From positions 1-64,000 of the forward strand of contig JAGFZX010000006.1 of assembly GCA_017889585.1 (NCBI GenBank): a stretch of DNA of 64,000 nucleotides, written 5' to 3'. The notes under the pieces are model-generated. The model was not told where the DNA came from. It searched no databases and worked only from the letters and a program-made list of their open reading frames with translations. The DNA is from Bacillota bacterium. GTDB taxonomy: Bacteria > Bacillota > Negativicutes > DSM-13327. A program made the position numbers and the translations under genes. Below are positions 1 through 9,926 of this stretch, one piece after another; the first letter of the stretch is position 1; every line of letters starts with the position of its first letter.

Positions 1-140
1 TGTTATGTGAGTGCTTTTTTCTTATGCCTAAAAGTAGCCATAGGAGCTAGTCAAGTAGAGTTCGAATGATGTTAGCATTTCGATGCTAAGGTCGCGACTT
101 ACGAAAAACTTTGGAAAAATATCAAAGTTTTGGTTCGCTG

Positions 141-213
141 CTTCAGTTAAGCCCATACGCTGAAAGTACTTGGCTGGAAACAGCCTGGGAGGATAAGTAG
201 TTGCCAATTAAGC
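141..213 (+). pseudogene. 5S rRNA 3'-half-like fragment (degenerate)
   Basis: gttaagcccatacgctgaaagtacttggctggaaacagcctgggaggataagtagttgcca resembles the 3' half of Firmicutes 5S rRNA; followed directly by a terminator; no recognisable intact 5' half. Confidence 0.5.
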
Positions 214-216
214 AAA

Positions 217-260
217 GGGGGTGTCTCAAAATAAAATGAAAATTTGAGACACCCCCTTTT
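217..260 (+). terminator. Rho-independent terminator
   Basis: 14-bp perfect stem GGGGGTGTCTCAAA / TTTGAGACACCCCC followed by TTTT. Confidence 0.85.
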
Positions 261-375
261 ATTTCGTGGTATCTGAGATATGTCGAATGTTACCAAGGTT
301 CAGATTCAGAGAAATAAAAGACTTGGCCTAAGCCAAGTCTTAAGACATATATTCTAAAAGAAAAATAGTCTGCTA

Positions 376-1461
376 TTAATATTCCCAAAACATTCGTTGG
401 ATCTCTTTAACATCAGTCGTTTTAGTTAGAGCCAGCATTAGCAAAATGCGAGCTTTTTGTGGGTTAAGATTGTCGCTAGCGATGAAACCATACTTGTCAT
501 CATCAGCTTCTCCGTTACGAGCAATAATACCACTACCAACACGGGCACTTCTGACAACAACTACGCCTTTTTTGAGGGCATTTTCAATAGCAGGGTATTC
601 AGCTTTGCCAATACTTCCATCGCCAGTACCAGCATGAACGATGCCTTTTGCATCAGCATTTACAGCAGCATCAATCATGGTTCCACCATTACCAGCATAG
701 TGATACACAATATCAACACGAGGTAATGTAGTCAGGTTAGTCACATCAAACTCGGTAGCTGTTGTATTTTTACGTAAAGATTTACGATAGAAGACAGGTT
801 GATCACCAGTGAAAACGCCTAGAGCACCAATGATAGGAGCTTGGAATGTGTCCACACGGTCGGTGATTGTTTTTGTTACTTCGCGACCAGCATTAATGGT
901 GTCATTTAGCATTACCATTACGCCTTTACCAGCAGCTTCTTTTGTACCAGCAAGAATAACAGCACGATATAAATTGAGAGGACCGTCAGCACTCATAGCA
1001 GTACCAGGACGCATTGAACCAACAAGAACAACGGGTTTGTCGCTTTTTACTACGAGGTCAAGAAAATAAGCAGTTTCTTCTAAGGTATCAGTACCATGAG
1101 TAATAACAATACCATCAACGTCATCTTGAGCAAGAAGCTGGTTCACACGTTTGGCCAATTGCAGCCAAATATCCATTGTCATACTTTCGCTGGCAATTTG
1201 AGAAACTTGTTCTCCACTTACATTGGCAACTTTGGCTAGTTCGGGAACATTGGAAATTAGCTTACCTACTGGTGTAACGGCCGCGGTATAACCTACTGTT
1301 GTAGTACTTGTTACGCCAGCACCAGCAATTGTCCCACCAGTAGCAAGAATTTTAATATTAGGAAGTTTGTTAGGGCTTTCTGCAGCAAATGCTATTTGCA
1401 AGCTAAAGACAAGAAGACACATGACTGCGAGGCTTAGGATCATTTTTCTGTTCATTTTCAT
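376..1461 (-). CDS. ansB: Type II L-asparaginase, exported
   Basis: Signal peptide; ATGGTIAGAG, THGTDTLEETAYFL and SMRPGTAMSADGPLNLY motifs. Confidence 0.96.
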   Translation of the reverse strand: MKMNRKMILSLAVMCLLVFSLQIAFAAESPNKLPNIKILATGGTIAGAGVTSTTTVGYTAAVTPVGKLISNVPELAKVANVSGEQVSQIASESMTMDIWLQLAKRVNQLLAQDDVDGIVITHGTDTLEETAYFLDLVVKSDKPVVLVGSMRPGTAMSADGPLNLYRAVILAGTKEAAGKGVMVMLNDTINAGREVTKTITDRVDTFQAPIIGALGVFTGDQPVFYRKSLRKNTTATEFDVTNLTTLPRVDIVYHYAGNGGTMIDAAVNADAKGIVHAGTGDGSIGKAEYPAIENALKKGVVVVRSARVGSGIIARNGEADDDKYGFIASDNLNPQKARILLMLALTKTTDVKEIQRMFWEY

Positions 1462-2054
1462 TGTTCCATCTCCTTTTCATTTATATGTAATAACCAATTT
1501 CAGGATACCATAATTGGCCAGTTATGAAAATACAACATACAAAAAGATACGGAAACATACCAAATATTCTAACAATTAAAAATCTCAGTTTGCTACAGCT
1601 GTTAGAGGGGAGGATATTTTATTTTTTGCTAAATTAAGGAACAATCTAGTACCGTCTCCTGATACTCCATCTAAGATTAGGGTGGAATTGGCAGGAGTTC
1701 TTTTGTTCATATAACTATGTTTTCATATTGGTAAATCAAGTTATTAATGCTGCGTTGAGATAAAGCGATCTTCCTAAGTAATGCAGTGATTAGGATGGAA
1801 GTGGTCTAGATGGTTGTTTTTTCTGCTCTTCACCATTACTAGCAGTACTAAAATACGGATCAGGGAGTTTCGGGGCAATATCTGATTGATATGCAGAGGA
1901 ATAATTCATTGTCTCCATATCAAAAATACAAAAATTTTCCTCCATAACGTTTTAAACTCCGCGGCTTATATTTTTAAAGATAATGGATGTTCATTGTACC
2001 TTAGCGTAAATTTTATTTTCACAAGGCTAGATCTTATGAATGCCAAGGGCAGAA

Positions 2055-2256
2055 ACAGTAATCTTTAATAACAGTAACTACATTCCTGAAAATAGGTTCA
2101 TCAGCTGAAACTATTATCGAGTTTTCCAAAAGGAATAGCAGCGCTTTCATCGTCATTGGCTGTAGGGGATTAGATTTAATCAAGGGGCTGTAATGGGCAG
2201 TATAAGTTCTTATGTTCTGCAAATGCTACCTGCTCGATTACGATAGTAAAAATGTG
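2055..2256 (+). pseudogene. UspA-family universal stress protein C-terminal relic
   Basis: Translation GSSAETIIEFSKRNSSAFIVIGCRGLDLIKGL* then, after frameshifts, GSISSYVLQ and NATCSITIVK. Confidence 0.7.
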
Positions 2257-2481
2257 TGAAATTCTTGCAGGAATTCTAGTGAGGATTTTTGTAAGGAATT
2301 TGTGTTTAATGATAAATATAGCATTGTTGATTCGAATATTTCTAAATGATGTATAATTTTTTGGTCTCTTCTCCATTTTCTCCTCTGGTTTACATTAAAT
2401 ACATTTTGACATAGGTATCATAAACTATTAAAATTAATAATGTTAAAGTTAATAAGTTATGTTAACTAGGAGGTATATTAA

Positions 2482-2844
2482 ATGTCCTTTATCAAAAATA
2501 AAGATTCTAAGACATGGATTAAAATTCTTACTGCTTTATTGATTTTAAAAGTATTAAATAAGCAATCGGCATATGGAAATCAAATAGCAGAAGAAATAAA
2601 AAGGAACACCCACGAAACGATTGAACCCAACCCTAATTTTCTATATCCTCTGCTAAGGGAGATGGAGGAGGCTGGGTACCTTGATGGATATTGGGAGAAA
2701 CCCAATGTTCGTGGAAAAAAATTTTATACAATAACTCAGAGTGGTTATAGCTATTTGCAAACTCTCAAAGAAGTGGTGCACATTAAGTTTTTAGAAATAG
2801 AACGCAGACAACAAGCCATTAGCAAATTTTTATTTGAAGAATAA
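2482..2844 (+). CDS. PadR-family transcriptional regulator
   Basis: 120 aa winged-helix with SAYGNQIAEEI and NPNFLYPLLREMEEAGYL motifs; RBS aggaggt. Confidence 0.9.
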   Translation: MSFIKNKDSKTWIKILTALLILKVLNKQSAYGNQIAEEIKRNTHETIEPNPNFLYPLLREMEEAGYLDGYWEKPNVRGKKFYTITQSGYSYLQTLKEVVHIKFLEIERRQQAISKFLFEE

Positions 2845-2861
2845 TTATAGGAGTGAAGAAT

Positions 2862-3884
2862 ATGAATCAAGAACAGGCGCCAAATAAAAAGAAAAAGTGG
2901 ATGATAGTCGCAGGTGCTTTCCTCGGTATATTTGCCATTGTTGGTGGATGGTGGTGGATGAAATCTAGCGGCATTGTCTCCACTGATGATGCAAGTGTAA
3001 AAAATAATATTGTTAGGATTAGCGCAAAGGTCGCCGGTCAAGTTGAGGAGAGTGTCGTAAAAGAAGGAGATATTGTACAGGTTGGTCAAGTACTCGCGAA
3101 AGTTGATAGTAAGGCATTTCGGATTCAAGTTGAGCAAGCACAGGCAAACTTGGCATCTGCTCAGGCTAAGTTAGATTCTTTGAAAGCTGGAAACCGTCCT
3201 CAGCAGTTAGCTCAATCAGAGGCTTCTGTCGAACAGTCTTCAGCGAGCCTAGAGAATGCTCGTAAAAACTATGAACGGATTGAGGCTTTATTTAATACAG
3301 GCGCAATTTCTGCGCAACAAAAAGATGCTGCCTTTACTGCTTTAAAGGTTGCCGAATCTCAAGAGAAGGCAGCATATCAAGGGTATAGTCTTATCTCCGA
3401 AGGAGCAACAGAACAAGATATTAGATATGCCGAAGCCCAAGTTGCGCAGGCGGTTGCCTCTTTAAAAAGTGCTCAGCTTCAACTCGATAATTCGGTCATT
3501 GTTACACCGATTGCTGGTATTGTTGCGAAAGCACTTGTTGATCAAGGAGAGATCATCTCTGCTGGTCAGCCAATCTTTAGTATTACGAATCCGGATGATT
3601 CCTGGATTGAGGCCAATATTGAAGAAACTGCTATCGGAAAGGTTCAAGTCGGACAAGCAGTAAGTTTCAAGATTGATGCGTATCCAGGAAAAGAGTTCAG
3701 AGGTGAGGTCATAGATGTAGGGACTGCTACTGGTTCTCAGTTTGCGCTACTTCCAGCAGATAATACCTCAGGGAATTTTACCAAAGTGACTCAGAGATTA
3801 TCTGTCAAAATTAAAGTGACCGATGCTGGGAATGCTGTTTTGAAACCTGGCATGTCTGCAGTGGTTGATATTCATGTAAAGTAG
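2862..3884 (+). CDS. HlyD/EmrA-family efflux adaptor (start adjusted from ORF start 2853)
   Basis: N-terminal TM, STDDASVKNNIVRISAKVAGQVEE biotinyl-lipoyl domain, coiled coil. Confidence 0.93.
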   Translation: MNQEQAPNKKKKWMIVAGAFLGIFAIVGGWWWMKSSGIVSTDDASVKNNIVRISAKVAGQVEESVVKEGDIVQVGQVLAKVDSKAFRIQVEQAQANLASAQAKLDSLKAGNRPQQLAQSEASVEQSSASLENARKNYERIEALFNTGAISAQQKDAAFTALKVAESQEKAAYQGYSLISEGATEQDIRYAEAQVAQAVASLKSAQLQLDNSVIVTPIAGIVAKALVDQGEIISAGQPIFSITNPDDSWIEANIEETAIGKVQVGQAVSFKIDAYPGKEFRGEVIDVGTATGSQFALLPADNTSGNFTKVTQRLSVKIKVTDAGNAVLKPGMSAVVDIHVK

Positions 3885-3893
3885 GGGTGTGCT

Positions 3894-5471
3894 ATGAAAT
3901 ATAGTGGTGATAATAAACCCAATAAGTATCTGGTGCTGTTCATTGTATCATTAGGTACTGTCTTGAGCGGTTATGTCAGCAGCTCACTTGACATAGCTTT
4001 GTCTAACATTATGAATACTTTTGGATTCACGATGGATAATGTAACTTGGGTGCTGCTTGCCTATATGATCCCTTATGGAGCAACATTGCCAATTATGGGT
4101 AAGTTGGGAGATCAATTTGGACGTAAGAAAATGTATATTCTCGGTTGTTCGGTATTTACGGTAGCTACTATGATGGTAGGACTGGCCTGGAGCAGTGCGA
4201 CAGTAATATTGTTTCGGATAATACAAGGACTGGGTGCGGGGATGTTTTTTCCTAATGCAATGGCGTTGGTTTCTGACGCTTTTCCACCGAATGAGCGGGG
4301 ACAAGCGTTGGGTATGTGGGGAGCCTTTGCTGCCAGCGGTGCTGTACTAGGCCCGATTATCGGAGGCTATATTGTAGAATACGTAGGTTGGAGGATGCTT
4401 TTCAGTAGTATAGTTCCCATTGCCGCTATTAGCATCTTTCTTGCGTTTTTTGTATTGCAGGAGTCGGAGATAAATGGCTCCGGGGAGCGGATTGATTATC
4501 TTGGTGGATTACTTTTGGTAGCCAGTCTTAGCAGCTTAATTATTGCTCTTAACCAAGGATCAAAAGAAGGGTGGACATCACTATATATCGTAGGGTTGTT
4601 TGCTTGTATGATATTTAGTATACTGGCATTCATTTATGTCGAGAGTCATACTAAATATCCATTAATCAGCCTGGAGCTATTTCAGAATAGTACATTTACG
4701 ATTGCTAATCTTGTTGGCTTTTTAACATTTATGACATTAAACGGCGGCTTGTTTCTGATACCGTTTTTCTTGCGGAACATTCTTGGTTATACTCCGATTC
4801 AGGCAGGACTTTCCTTGTTCCCGCTAATCGGATCACTGATATTATTAGCACCGTTAGGCGGTAAATTGGCAGATAAAGTAGATGCTAGAACGCCGGCTGT
4901 GCTAGGGATGATGATTCTTTCGATTGCGATGTATTCTTTTCATACGATGACCGATCTTACGGCCTATCCGTTTATAGCCCTGCGGCTTATTTTGATGGGT
5001 ACGGGGCTTGCTCTTACGATGTCTCCTTTGTCTAATGCTGCCATGGCAACGCTCCCCAAGGATAAAACCGGAGTTGGCTCTGGGGTGTTCAATTTATTTA
5101 AAAATGTCGGTGGCAGTGTTGGTATTGCCACGATGGGAACGATGTTAGATCAAAGACAGTTATTTCACAAGCAAATTATATCGACACATGTGAATACTTC
5201 ATCTGAGGTTGCCAAACAAACAGTAGCGCAAATTCAGGGGATGTTGGTCCATAACGGAATGACCTCTGAACAAGCCTATGCAGTTGCTATGGCTACTATT
5301 AAAGGTCTTGTGACCAAGCAGGCTGCTATTATGGCTTATAACGACGTTTTTCAAATTACGGCGGGGCTTGCGGTGCTAGGTGTTATCATGGCGATGATGT
5401 TGAAGGACAATAAAAAGATAACTAAGCAGGTCTTTAATTTAGAATCTGAAGATCCGGTTCAGGTAAATTAA
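3894..5471 (+). CDS. DHA2-family MFS drug transporter (EmrB/QacA type)
   Basis: 14-TM MFS with GKLGDQFGRKKMY motif; directly downstream of the EmrA-like gene. Confidence 0.93.
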   Translation: MKYSGDNKPNKYLVLFIVSLGTVLSGYVSSSLDIALSNIMNTFGFTMDNVTWVLLAYMIPYGATLPIMGKLGDQFGRKKMYILGCSVFTVATMMVGLAWSSATVILFRIIQGLGAGMFFPNAMALVSDAFPPNERGQALGMWGAFAASGAVLGPIIGGYIVEYVGWRMLFSSIVPIAAISIFLAFFVLQESEINGSGERIDYLGGLLLVASLSSLIIALNQGSKEGWTSLYIVGLFACMIFSILAFIYVESHTKYPLISLELFQNSTFTIANLVGFLTFMTLNGGLFLIPFFLRNILGYTPIQAGLSLFPLIGSLILLAPLGGKLADKVDARTPAVLGMMILSIAMYSFHTMTDLTAYPFIALRLILMGTGLALTMSPLSNAAMATLPKDKTGVGSGVFNLFKNVGGSVGIATMGTMLDQRQLFHKQIISTHVNTSSEVAKQTVAQIQGMLVHNGMTSEQAYAVAMATIKGLVTKQAAIMAYNDVFQITAGLAVLGVIMAMMLKDNKKITKQVFNLESEDPVQVN

Positions 5472-5567
5472 TATTAATAAAAAAGATATCCATCAGCCGA
5501 TTAATGGTAAAATTTATGGAGATTATAGATATTTATCTAAATGTATGATATGATTATAACCAATAGC

Positions 5568-5607
5568 AAAGACGCTGTTTTCTTATTAGAGGAAACTGGC
5601 GTCTTTT
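5568..5607 (+). terminator. Rho-independent terminator-like hairpin
   Basis: AAAGACGC...GCGTCTTT followed by T-rich sequence. Confidence 0.55.
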
Positions 5608-5651
5608 GTACTTTAATTTAAGAAGAAAGGAGGGTGAAAAGGATTATTTAG

Positions 5652-6968
5652 GTGGCAAATAAGACAATACATAAACATCCTTATGAATTTTTTTTAGAGA
5701 GAGAGGATTTTTTTATGATGACTGCTGTTGGCGTTATTATGGTATTTATTACAATTTACTTTTTGATTAAGCGTTATGATGCGCGATTGGTATTATTATC
5801 TTCCGGTATTATTATGGCTTGCGCGGCGGGTACGCCGATGGCTCCCTTGAATGCTTTTGCAAAAGAAATGACCAATGGTGGGCTGATTCAGGCGGTTTGT
5901 TCCGTTATGGGTTTTGCAATGGTAATGAAGTATACAGAATGTGATAAGCATTTAATTAATTTTATGGCAAACGGTCTTTCAAAAGTTCGTCCGCTATTGA
6001 TTCCGGGCGTTGTTTTTGCTACTTATGCGGTCAATGTGGCACTACCAAGTGCTGCAGGAACGGCAGCGGCAGCAGGTGCGATTTTTGTGCCGTTGATGAT
6101 GTCGGCAGGCGTACATCCTGCGATGGCGGGAGCAGCAGTAAAATGCGGTACATATGGCAGTATGCTGAATCCGGGATTGGCGCACAACCCATTTGTTGCG
6201 AAGATTGCCGGTGTGGATGTTATGGACGTTATCGCATTTCACTTTAAAGCGAATATTGCGTCTTTAATTGTAGCAACAATTTTGATTACGCTGATTGCTT
6301 ATTACAAAAAAGAGCATAAGGGGTATAAAGCCGAAGGCTTAGAAGTAGAGGAATCTTTCAAGGTAAATATACTGTATGCGTTGATGCCGATTTTTCCTAT
6401 TCTAATTTTAATTTTAGGTGCAACGTTAATTATTCCGGCATTTAAGATGGATGTTCCGCAAGCCATGATTATCGGTTCATTGATTTCACTGTTGGTAACG
6501 AGAAAAAATCCTGTTAACTTGAGTAATGCATTCTTCGATGGTATGGGGAAAGCTTATGGTGAGATTATTGGTATCATTATTGCCGCAGGTGTATTTGTTT
6601 CTGGCTTGACAGCAATGGGACTCGTAAAAGCTTTTACAGCTGCAATGTTGAGCAATCCGGCAATTGTTAAGGTTTGTGCGGCGGTTGGCCCGTTTATTCT
6701 GGGATTGGTTGTTGGTTCAGGCGACGCGGCAACCTTTGCATTTAATCAAGCGGTTACACCACATGCAGCAGATTTTGGGATGTCAGTGGTGCAAATGGGC
6801 AGTATGGCAACACTAGGCGGTACACTGGGGCGTACGATGTCACCGATTGCCGGTGCTACAATTATCATAGCTGGTATTGCCGGTGTAAATCCGATGGAAA
6901 TTGCGAAACGCAACTGTTTGCCGATGGTGGGAGCTATGATTGTCGGTATGGCATTTTTGCTAGTATAA
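5652..6968 (+). CDS. DcuC-like anaerobic C4-dicarboxylate transporter family protein
   Basis: Polytopic membrane protein with DcuC-like N-terminus and GSGDAATFAFNQAVTPHA region; true start may be 5715. Confidence 0.8.
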   Translation: MANKTIHKHPYEFFLEREDFFMMTAVGVIMVFITIYFLIKRYDARLVLLSSGIIMACAAGTPMAPLNAFAKEMTNGGLIQAVCSVMGFAMVMKYTECDKHLINFMANGLSKVRPLLIPGVVFATYAVNVALPSAAGTAAAAGAIFVPLMMSAGVHPAMAGAAVKCGTYGSMLNPGLAHNPFVAKIAGVDVMDVIAFHFKANIASLIVATILITLIAYYKKEHKGYKAEGLEVEESFKVNILYALMPIFPILILILGATLIIPAFKMDVPQAMIIGSLISLLVTRKNPVNLSNAFFDGMGKAYGEIIGIIIAAGVFVSGLTAMGLVKAFTAAMLSNPAIVKVCAAVGPFILGLVVGSGDAATFAFNQAVTPHAADFGMSVVQMGSMATLGGTLGRTMSPIAGATIIIAGIAGVNPMEIAKRNCLPMVGAMIVGMAFLLV

Positions 6969-7026
6969 AAGTTTAAACCGTTCATTTTCGAGCAGCTATT
7001 TTAAGAAGAGGAGCTGAGTTGCTATA

Positions 7027-7165
7027 GCGAAGATTTCTATTGTAGCAACAGGTGATTCTTTTATTATGCAACGATTACCGTAAGATGTTCATGTCACTAA
7101 ATTGAAAAACTATATAGAAGCCCATAGTATTGCATTTACCAGCTTTGAGATCCTAGTGTTTGGCT
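7027..7165 (+). pseudogene. CapA-family N-terminal relic
   Basis: Translation IAKISIVATGDSFIMQRLP*DVHVTKLKNYIEAHSIAFTSFEIL: CapA-like start with an in-frame stop, then truncated. Confidence 0.6.
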
Positions 7166-7200
7166 GGAAAGGGCTTGGGAGGATAAGTAGTTGCTGGCTA
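7160..7200 (+). pseudogene. 5S rRNA 3'-end-like fragment, second copy
   Basis: tttggctggaaagggcttgggaggataagtagttgct nearly identical to 169-206, also followed by a terminator. Confidence 0.5.
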
Positions 7201-7208
7201 AGGAAAAG

Positions 7209-7231
7209 GGGGTGTCTGAGACACCCCTTTT
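7209..7231 (+). terminator. Rho-independent terminator
   Basis: GGGGTGTC TGA GACACCCC TTTT. Confidence 0.8.
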
Positions 7232-7265
7232 GTTTTGCTCAAAAACAGATTGCTTAGTCGAGTTT

Positions 7266-7478
7266 TTATTGATCTGTATTTTCTAGCTCTTGCGTATCAA
7301 TGCCCGCCTTCTCATTTTTAAAATTAGTCGCAAAGGCGGTCGACCTAGCTTGTTGAATTCTCAATTGTCTTAACTTTTCATAATTTATTGGCTGTATGCT
7401 GTTGCCATATTGACTTTGTAACAAATTCTCAATTTCCTCTAGACCAAGGCGATAAGACTTCAATCCTGATTGACTCAT
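7266..7478 (-). CDS. Small hypothetical protein (70 aa)
   Basis: ATG with upstream agaagaggtgtaac RBS-like sequence. Confidence 0.5.
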   Translation of the reverse strand: MSQSGLKSYRLGLEEIENLLQSQYGNSIQPINYEKLRQLRIQQARSTAFATNFKNEKAGIDTQELENTDQ

Positions 7479-7834
7479 GTTACACCTCTTCTCACATTGC
7501 TTTTCACGTCAGTTATTATATCCAAAAATATGGTCATGTGATACCTATAGCAAAGCAGGAAGTGAATTTCTTTGTGAATTTTTTTTATATTCGTGTTAAA
7601 TTAAGGGTAAACCTTTCGATTGCAGCTGATGATGGTATATCCTATACTAAGGGTCACAATTTTGCACTGGTTACAGCGTTTATATTTTTGATCACCTGCC
7701 ATATGATGAGTATACTGCTGAATCTCACAAGAAGATTAAATAGGAGTGAATAGTGTAATAAAATGTATTATATTGACATTGTGAAATATATGGTTTACAC
7801 TTAATTATAAGATTATCAAAATCGATGGCAGTGA

Positions 7835-7868
7835 CGCCTAGGTCTATAGACCTGGGTGTTTATTTTTT
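7835..7868 (+). terminator. Terminator-like hairpin
   Basis: CGCCTAGGTC/GACCTGGGTG stem followed by TTTATTTTTTTA. Confidence 0.6.
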
Positions 7869-8019
7869 TACTTATGGGTGAAAAAGTATTTATTTCGGAA
7901 TCAGAATTTATATCACATTTTCGATTCTAAGCAGGTCCAACTAAGGTTTCAGTCTGTGCTGGGGCTTGGCGGAAGCAGGTTTTCTTTATGAATTTTGTGA
8001 AAGAGAGATGATTGCATGG

Positions 8020-8384
8020 TTAGCTATAAGCGATTAGCGGGAAATTTTTAGCGATTATCAACAATAGGCAAACAGGAGGACGGCGGAATTACAACGACTT
8101 GCCTTTAGCGACACGGATTGGGAAGCACGTGAATTAATAATAAAAATTATGAAGCAGGCGGGTCTATAGGTTCGAGTTGATGAGTTTGGCAATCTCATTG
8201 GTCGAAGAGATGGTTTAAGACCTAATGAACCTTTAGTAATGCTTGCTTTCCATATTGATAGCGTTCCTAATGGCGGGAATTATGATGGGGTTGTTGGTGT
8301 ATTAGGGGCGATAGAAGCATTGCAATGTTTAGAGGATAAAAAGGAAAAATATGATCATTCAATTGAAGTAGTTGTATTATGATT
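8020..8384 (+). pseudogene. M20-family N-carbamoyl-L-amino-acid hydrolase (AmaB/HyuC-like) N-terminal relic
   Basis: LAFSDTDWEARELIIKIMKQAGL*VRVDEFGNLIGRRDGLRPNEPLVMLAFHIDSVPNGGNYDGVVGVLGAIEAL, with in-frame stops and an upstream frameshift. Confidence 0.85.
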
Positions 8385-8409
8385 TTGGCATAAAGGATGG
8401 AGATTAGAG

Positions 8410-9714
8410 ATGAATTCAAAAATTTTGAAATTAGCTGAGGCACAGAAAGAAAAAATTATCACTCGTCGAAGAGACTTTCATAACTATGCGGAAGTGGCAT
8501 GGACTGAATTTCGGACGGCTTCTATTGTAGCTGATACCTTGGTTAGTCTTGGCTACCAAGTATTAACTGGAAAAGAAGTGATCAATCAGGAAACAATGAT
8601 GGGCGTACCCTCTTCTGAAGAATTGGAAGAACAAGAGAAAAGGGCCTTACAACAAGGAGCCAATCCAGAATGGATCGCGAAGATGCAGGGAGGTAAGACA
8701 GGGGTTGTAGGTGTAATGAATTTTTCCCAGCCAGGCCCTACCGTTGCTTTTCGTTTTGATATGGATGCCAATGATGTGGTAGAGGCTGAAATAGAAGGAC
8801 ATCGACCTTATAGAGAAGGTTTTGCCTCTGTGAATAAAGGAGCAATGCATGCTTGCGGTCATGATGGCCACACTGCTGTAGGATTGTCTCTTGCTGAAGT
8901 ATTAGTTGGGTTAAAAGATGTATTAAAAGGTACAGTAAAGATCATATTCCAGCCAGCGGAGGAAGGGGTTCGGGGCGCTAAGGCGATGGTAACCCGTGGC
9001 GTGGTAGATGATGTAGACTATCTTGTTGGTATGCATCTTGGTTTTGCCTTGAAGAAAAGTAAGACTGTGACTTGCCAAACGGAAGGATTTTTAGCAACTA
9101 CGAAGATAGACGCAGTATTTACTGGTGTTCCTGCTCATGCAGGTGCTGCACCAGAAGTGGGGCGTAACGCATTACTTGCAGTGGCAACAGCAGCTCTGAA
9201 TCTTCATGCCATTTCTCGTCATAGTAAAGGAACATCACGGATTAATGTAGGATTTATACAGGCTGGAACAGGACGAAACGTAGTACCCGCCAATGCCGTT
9301 TTGAAATTAGAAACTCGAGGTACTAGCAGTGAAATTAATGAATACATGTACAACGAAGCTGTGCGAATTTTAAAAGCCGCAGCTGCTATGTATGATGTTA
9401 CTGTAGAACTTACACAAATGGGTGGCGCTGTTGGATGTGACAGTAATTCAGAGTTGGTAGCAAAGCTTCAACAAGTAGCTGTAGGCAGTGGTTTGTTCGA
9501 TGAAGTTCTACCTTCTGTTAACCTAGGAGGTAGCGAGGATTGTACTTATTTTATGGAGCGTGTCCAGCAAAATGGTGGGCAGGCAACGTATTTGATAGTA
9601 GGAACGGAGTTAATGGCAGGGCATCATGATTCTCATTTTGATTTTAATGAAGATGTCCTTGTTTCTTCTACGGCTTTGCTAGGAGAGATTGCGGCAGAGT
9701 TATTGAAAAAATAA
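8410..9714 (+). CDS. M20-family amidohydrolase (AbgB/aminoacylase-like)
   Basis: HACGHDGHTAVGLSLAEVL, IFQPAEEGVRGAKAMV, GGSEDCTYFM. Confidence 0.92.
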   Translation: MNSKILKLAEAQKEKIITRRRDFHNYAEVAWTEFRTASIVADTLVSLGYQVLTGKEVINQETMMGVPSSEELEEQEKRALQQGANPEWIAKMQGGKTGVVGVMNFSQPGPTVAFRFDMDANDVVEAEIEGHRPYREGFASVNKGAMHACGHDGHTAVGLSLAEVLVGLKDVLKGTVKIIFQPAEEGVRGAKAMVTRGVVDDVDYLVGMHLGFALKKSKTVTCQTEGFLATTKIDAVFTGVPAHAGAAPEVGRNALLAVATAALNLHAISRHSKGTSRINVGFIQAGTGRNVVPANAVLKLETRGTSSEINEYMYNEAVRILKAAAAMYDVTVELTQMGGAVGCDSNSELVAKLQQVAVGSGLFDEVLPSVNLGGSEDCTYFMERVQQNGGQATYLIVGTELMAGHHDSHFDFNEDVLVSSTALLGEIAAELLKK

Positions 9715-9721
9715 AATTATA

Positions 9722-9926
9722 GAATTATAATCCGATAATTGAAGTAACGCCGAGTAGGATAATAATAATGCCTGCAAGTTTGTTGATGCGGACTATGATG
9801 GGCGGTGTCACTCTGTTGCGAAAAAAATATATGATACTGGTGAGGGTAATCCACCAAAGCGTTGAGCCAATAAAGAGCCCTAAAGCGGCTAATACTGTAG
9901 GTACAGTTTCCGGCGCTACCGGCCCC
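9722..9926 (-). pseudogene. LysE/RhtB-type exporter C-terminal relic
   Basis: Minus-strand translation GPVAPETVPTVLAALGLFIGSTLWWITLTSIIYFFRNRVTPPIIVRINKLAGIIIILLGVTSIIGL*; N-terminal part missing. Confidence 0.75.

Noticed and set aside
446-1069. Plus-strand ORFs of 63, 89 and 86 aa
   Set aside because: Antisense to the clear asparaginase gene; no RBS or family support
1790-1909. Minus-strand 39-aa ORF MNYSSAYQSDIAPKLPDPYFSTASNGEEQKKQPSRPLPS
   Set aside because: Plausible RBS-like context but too short and without recognisable homology; not listed as a CDS
7388-7753. Plus-strand ORF of 121 aa
   Set aside because: Overlaps the better-supported minus-strand 70-aa ORF; low-quality composition, no RBS
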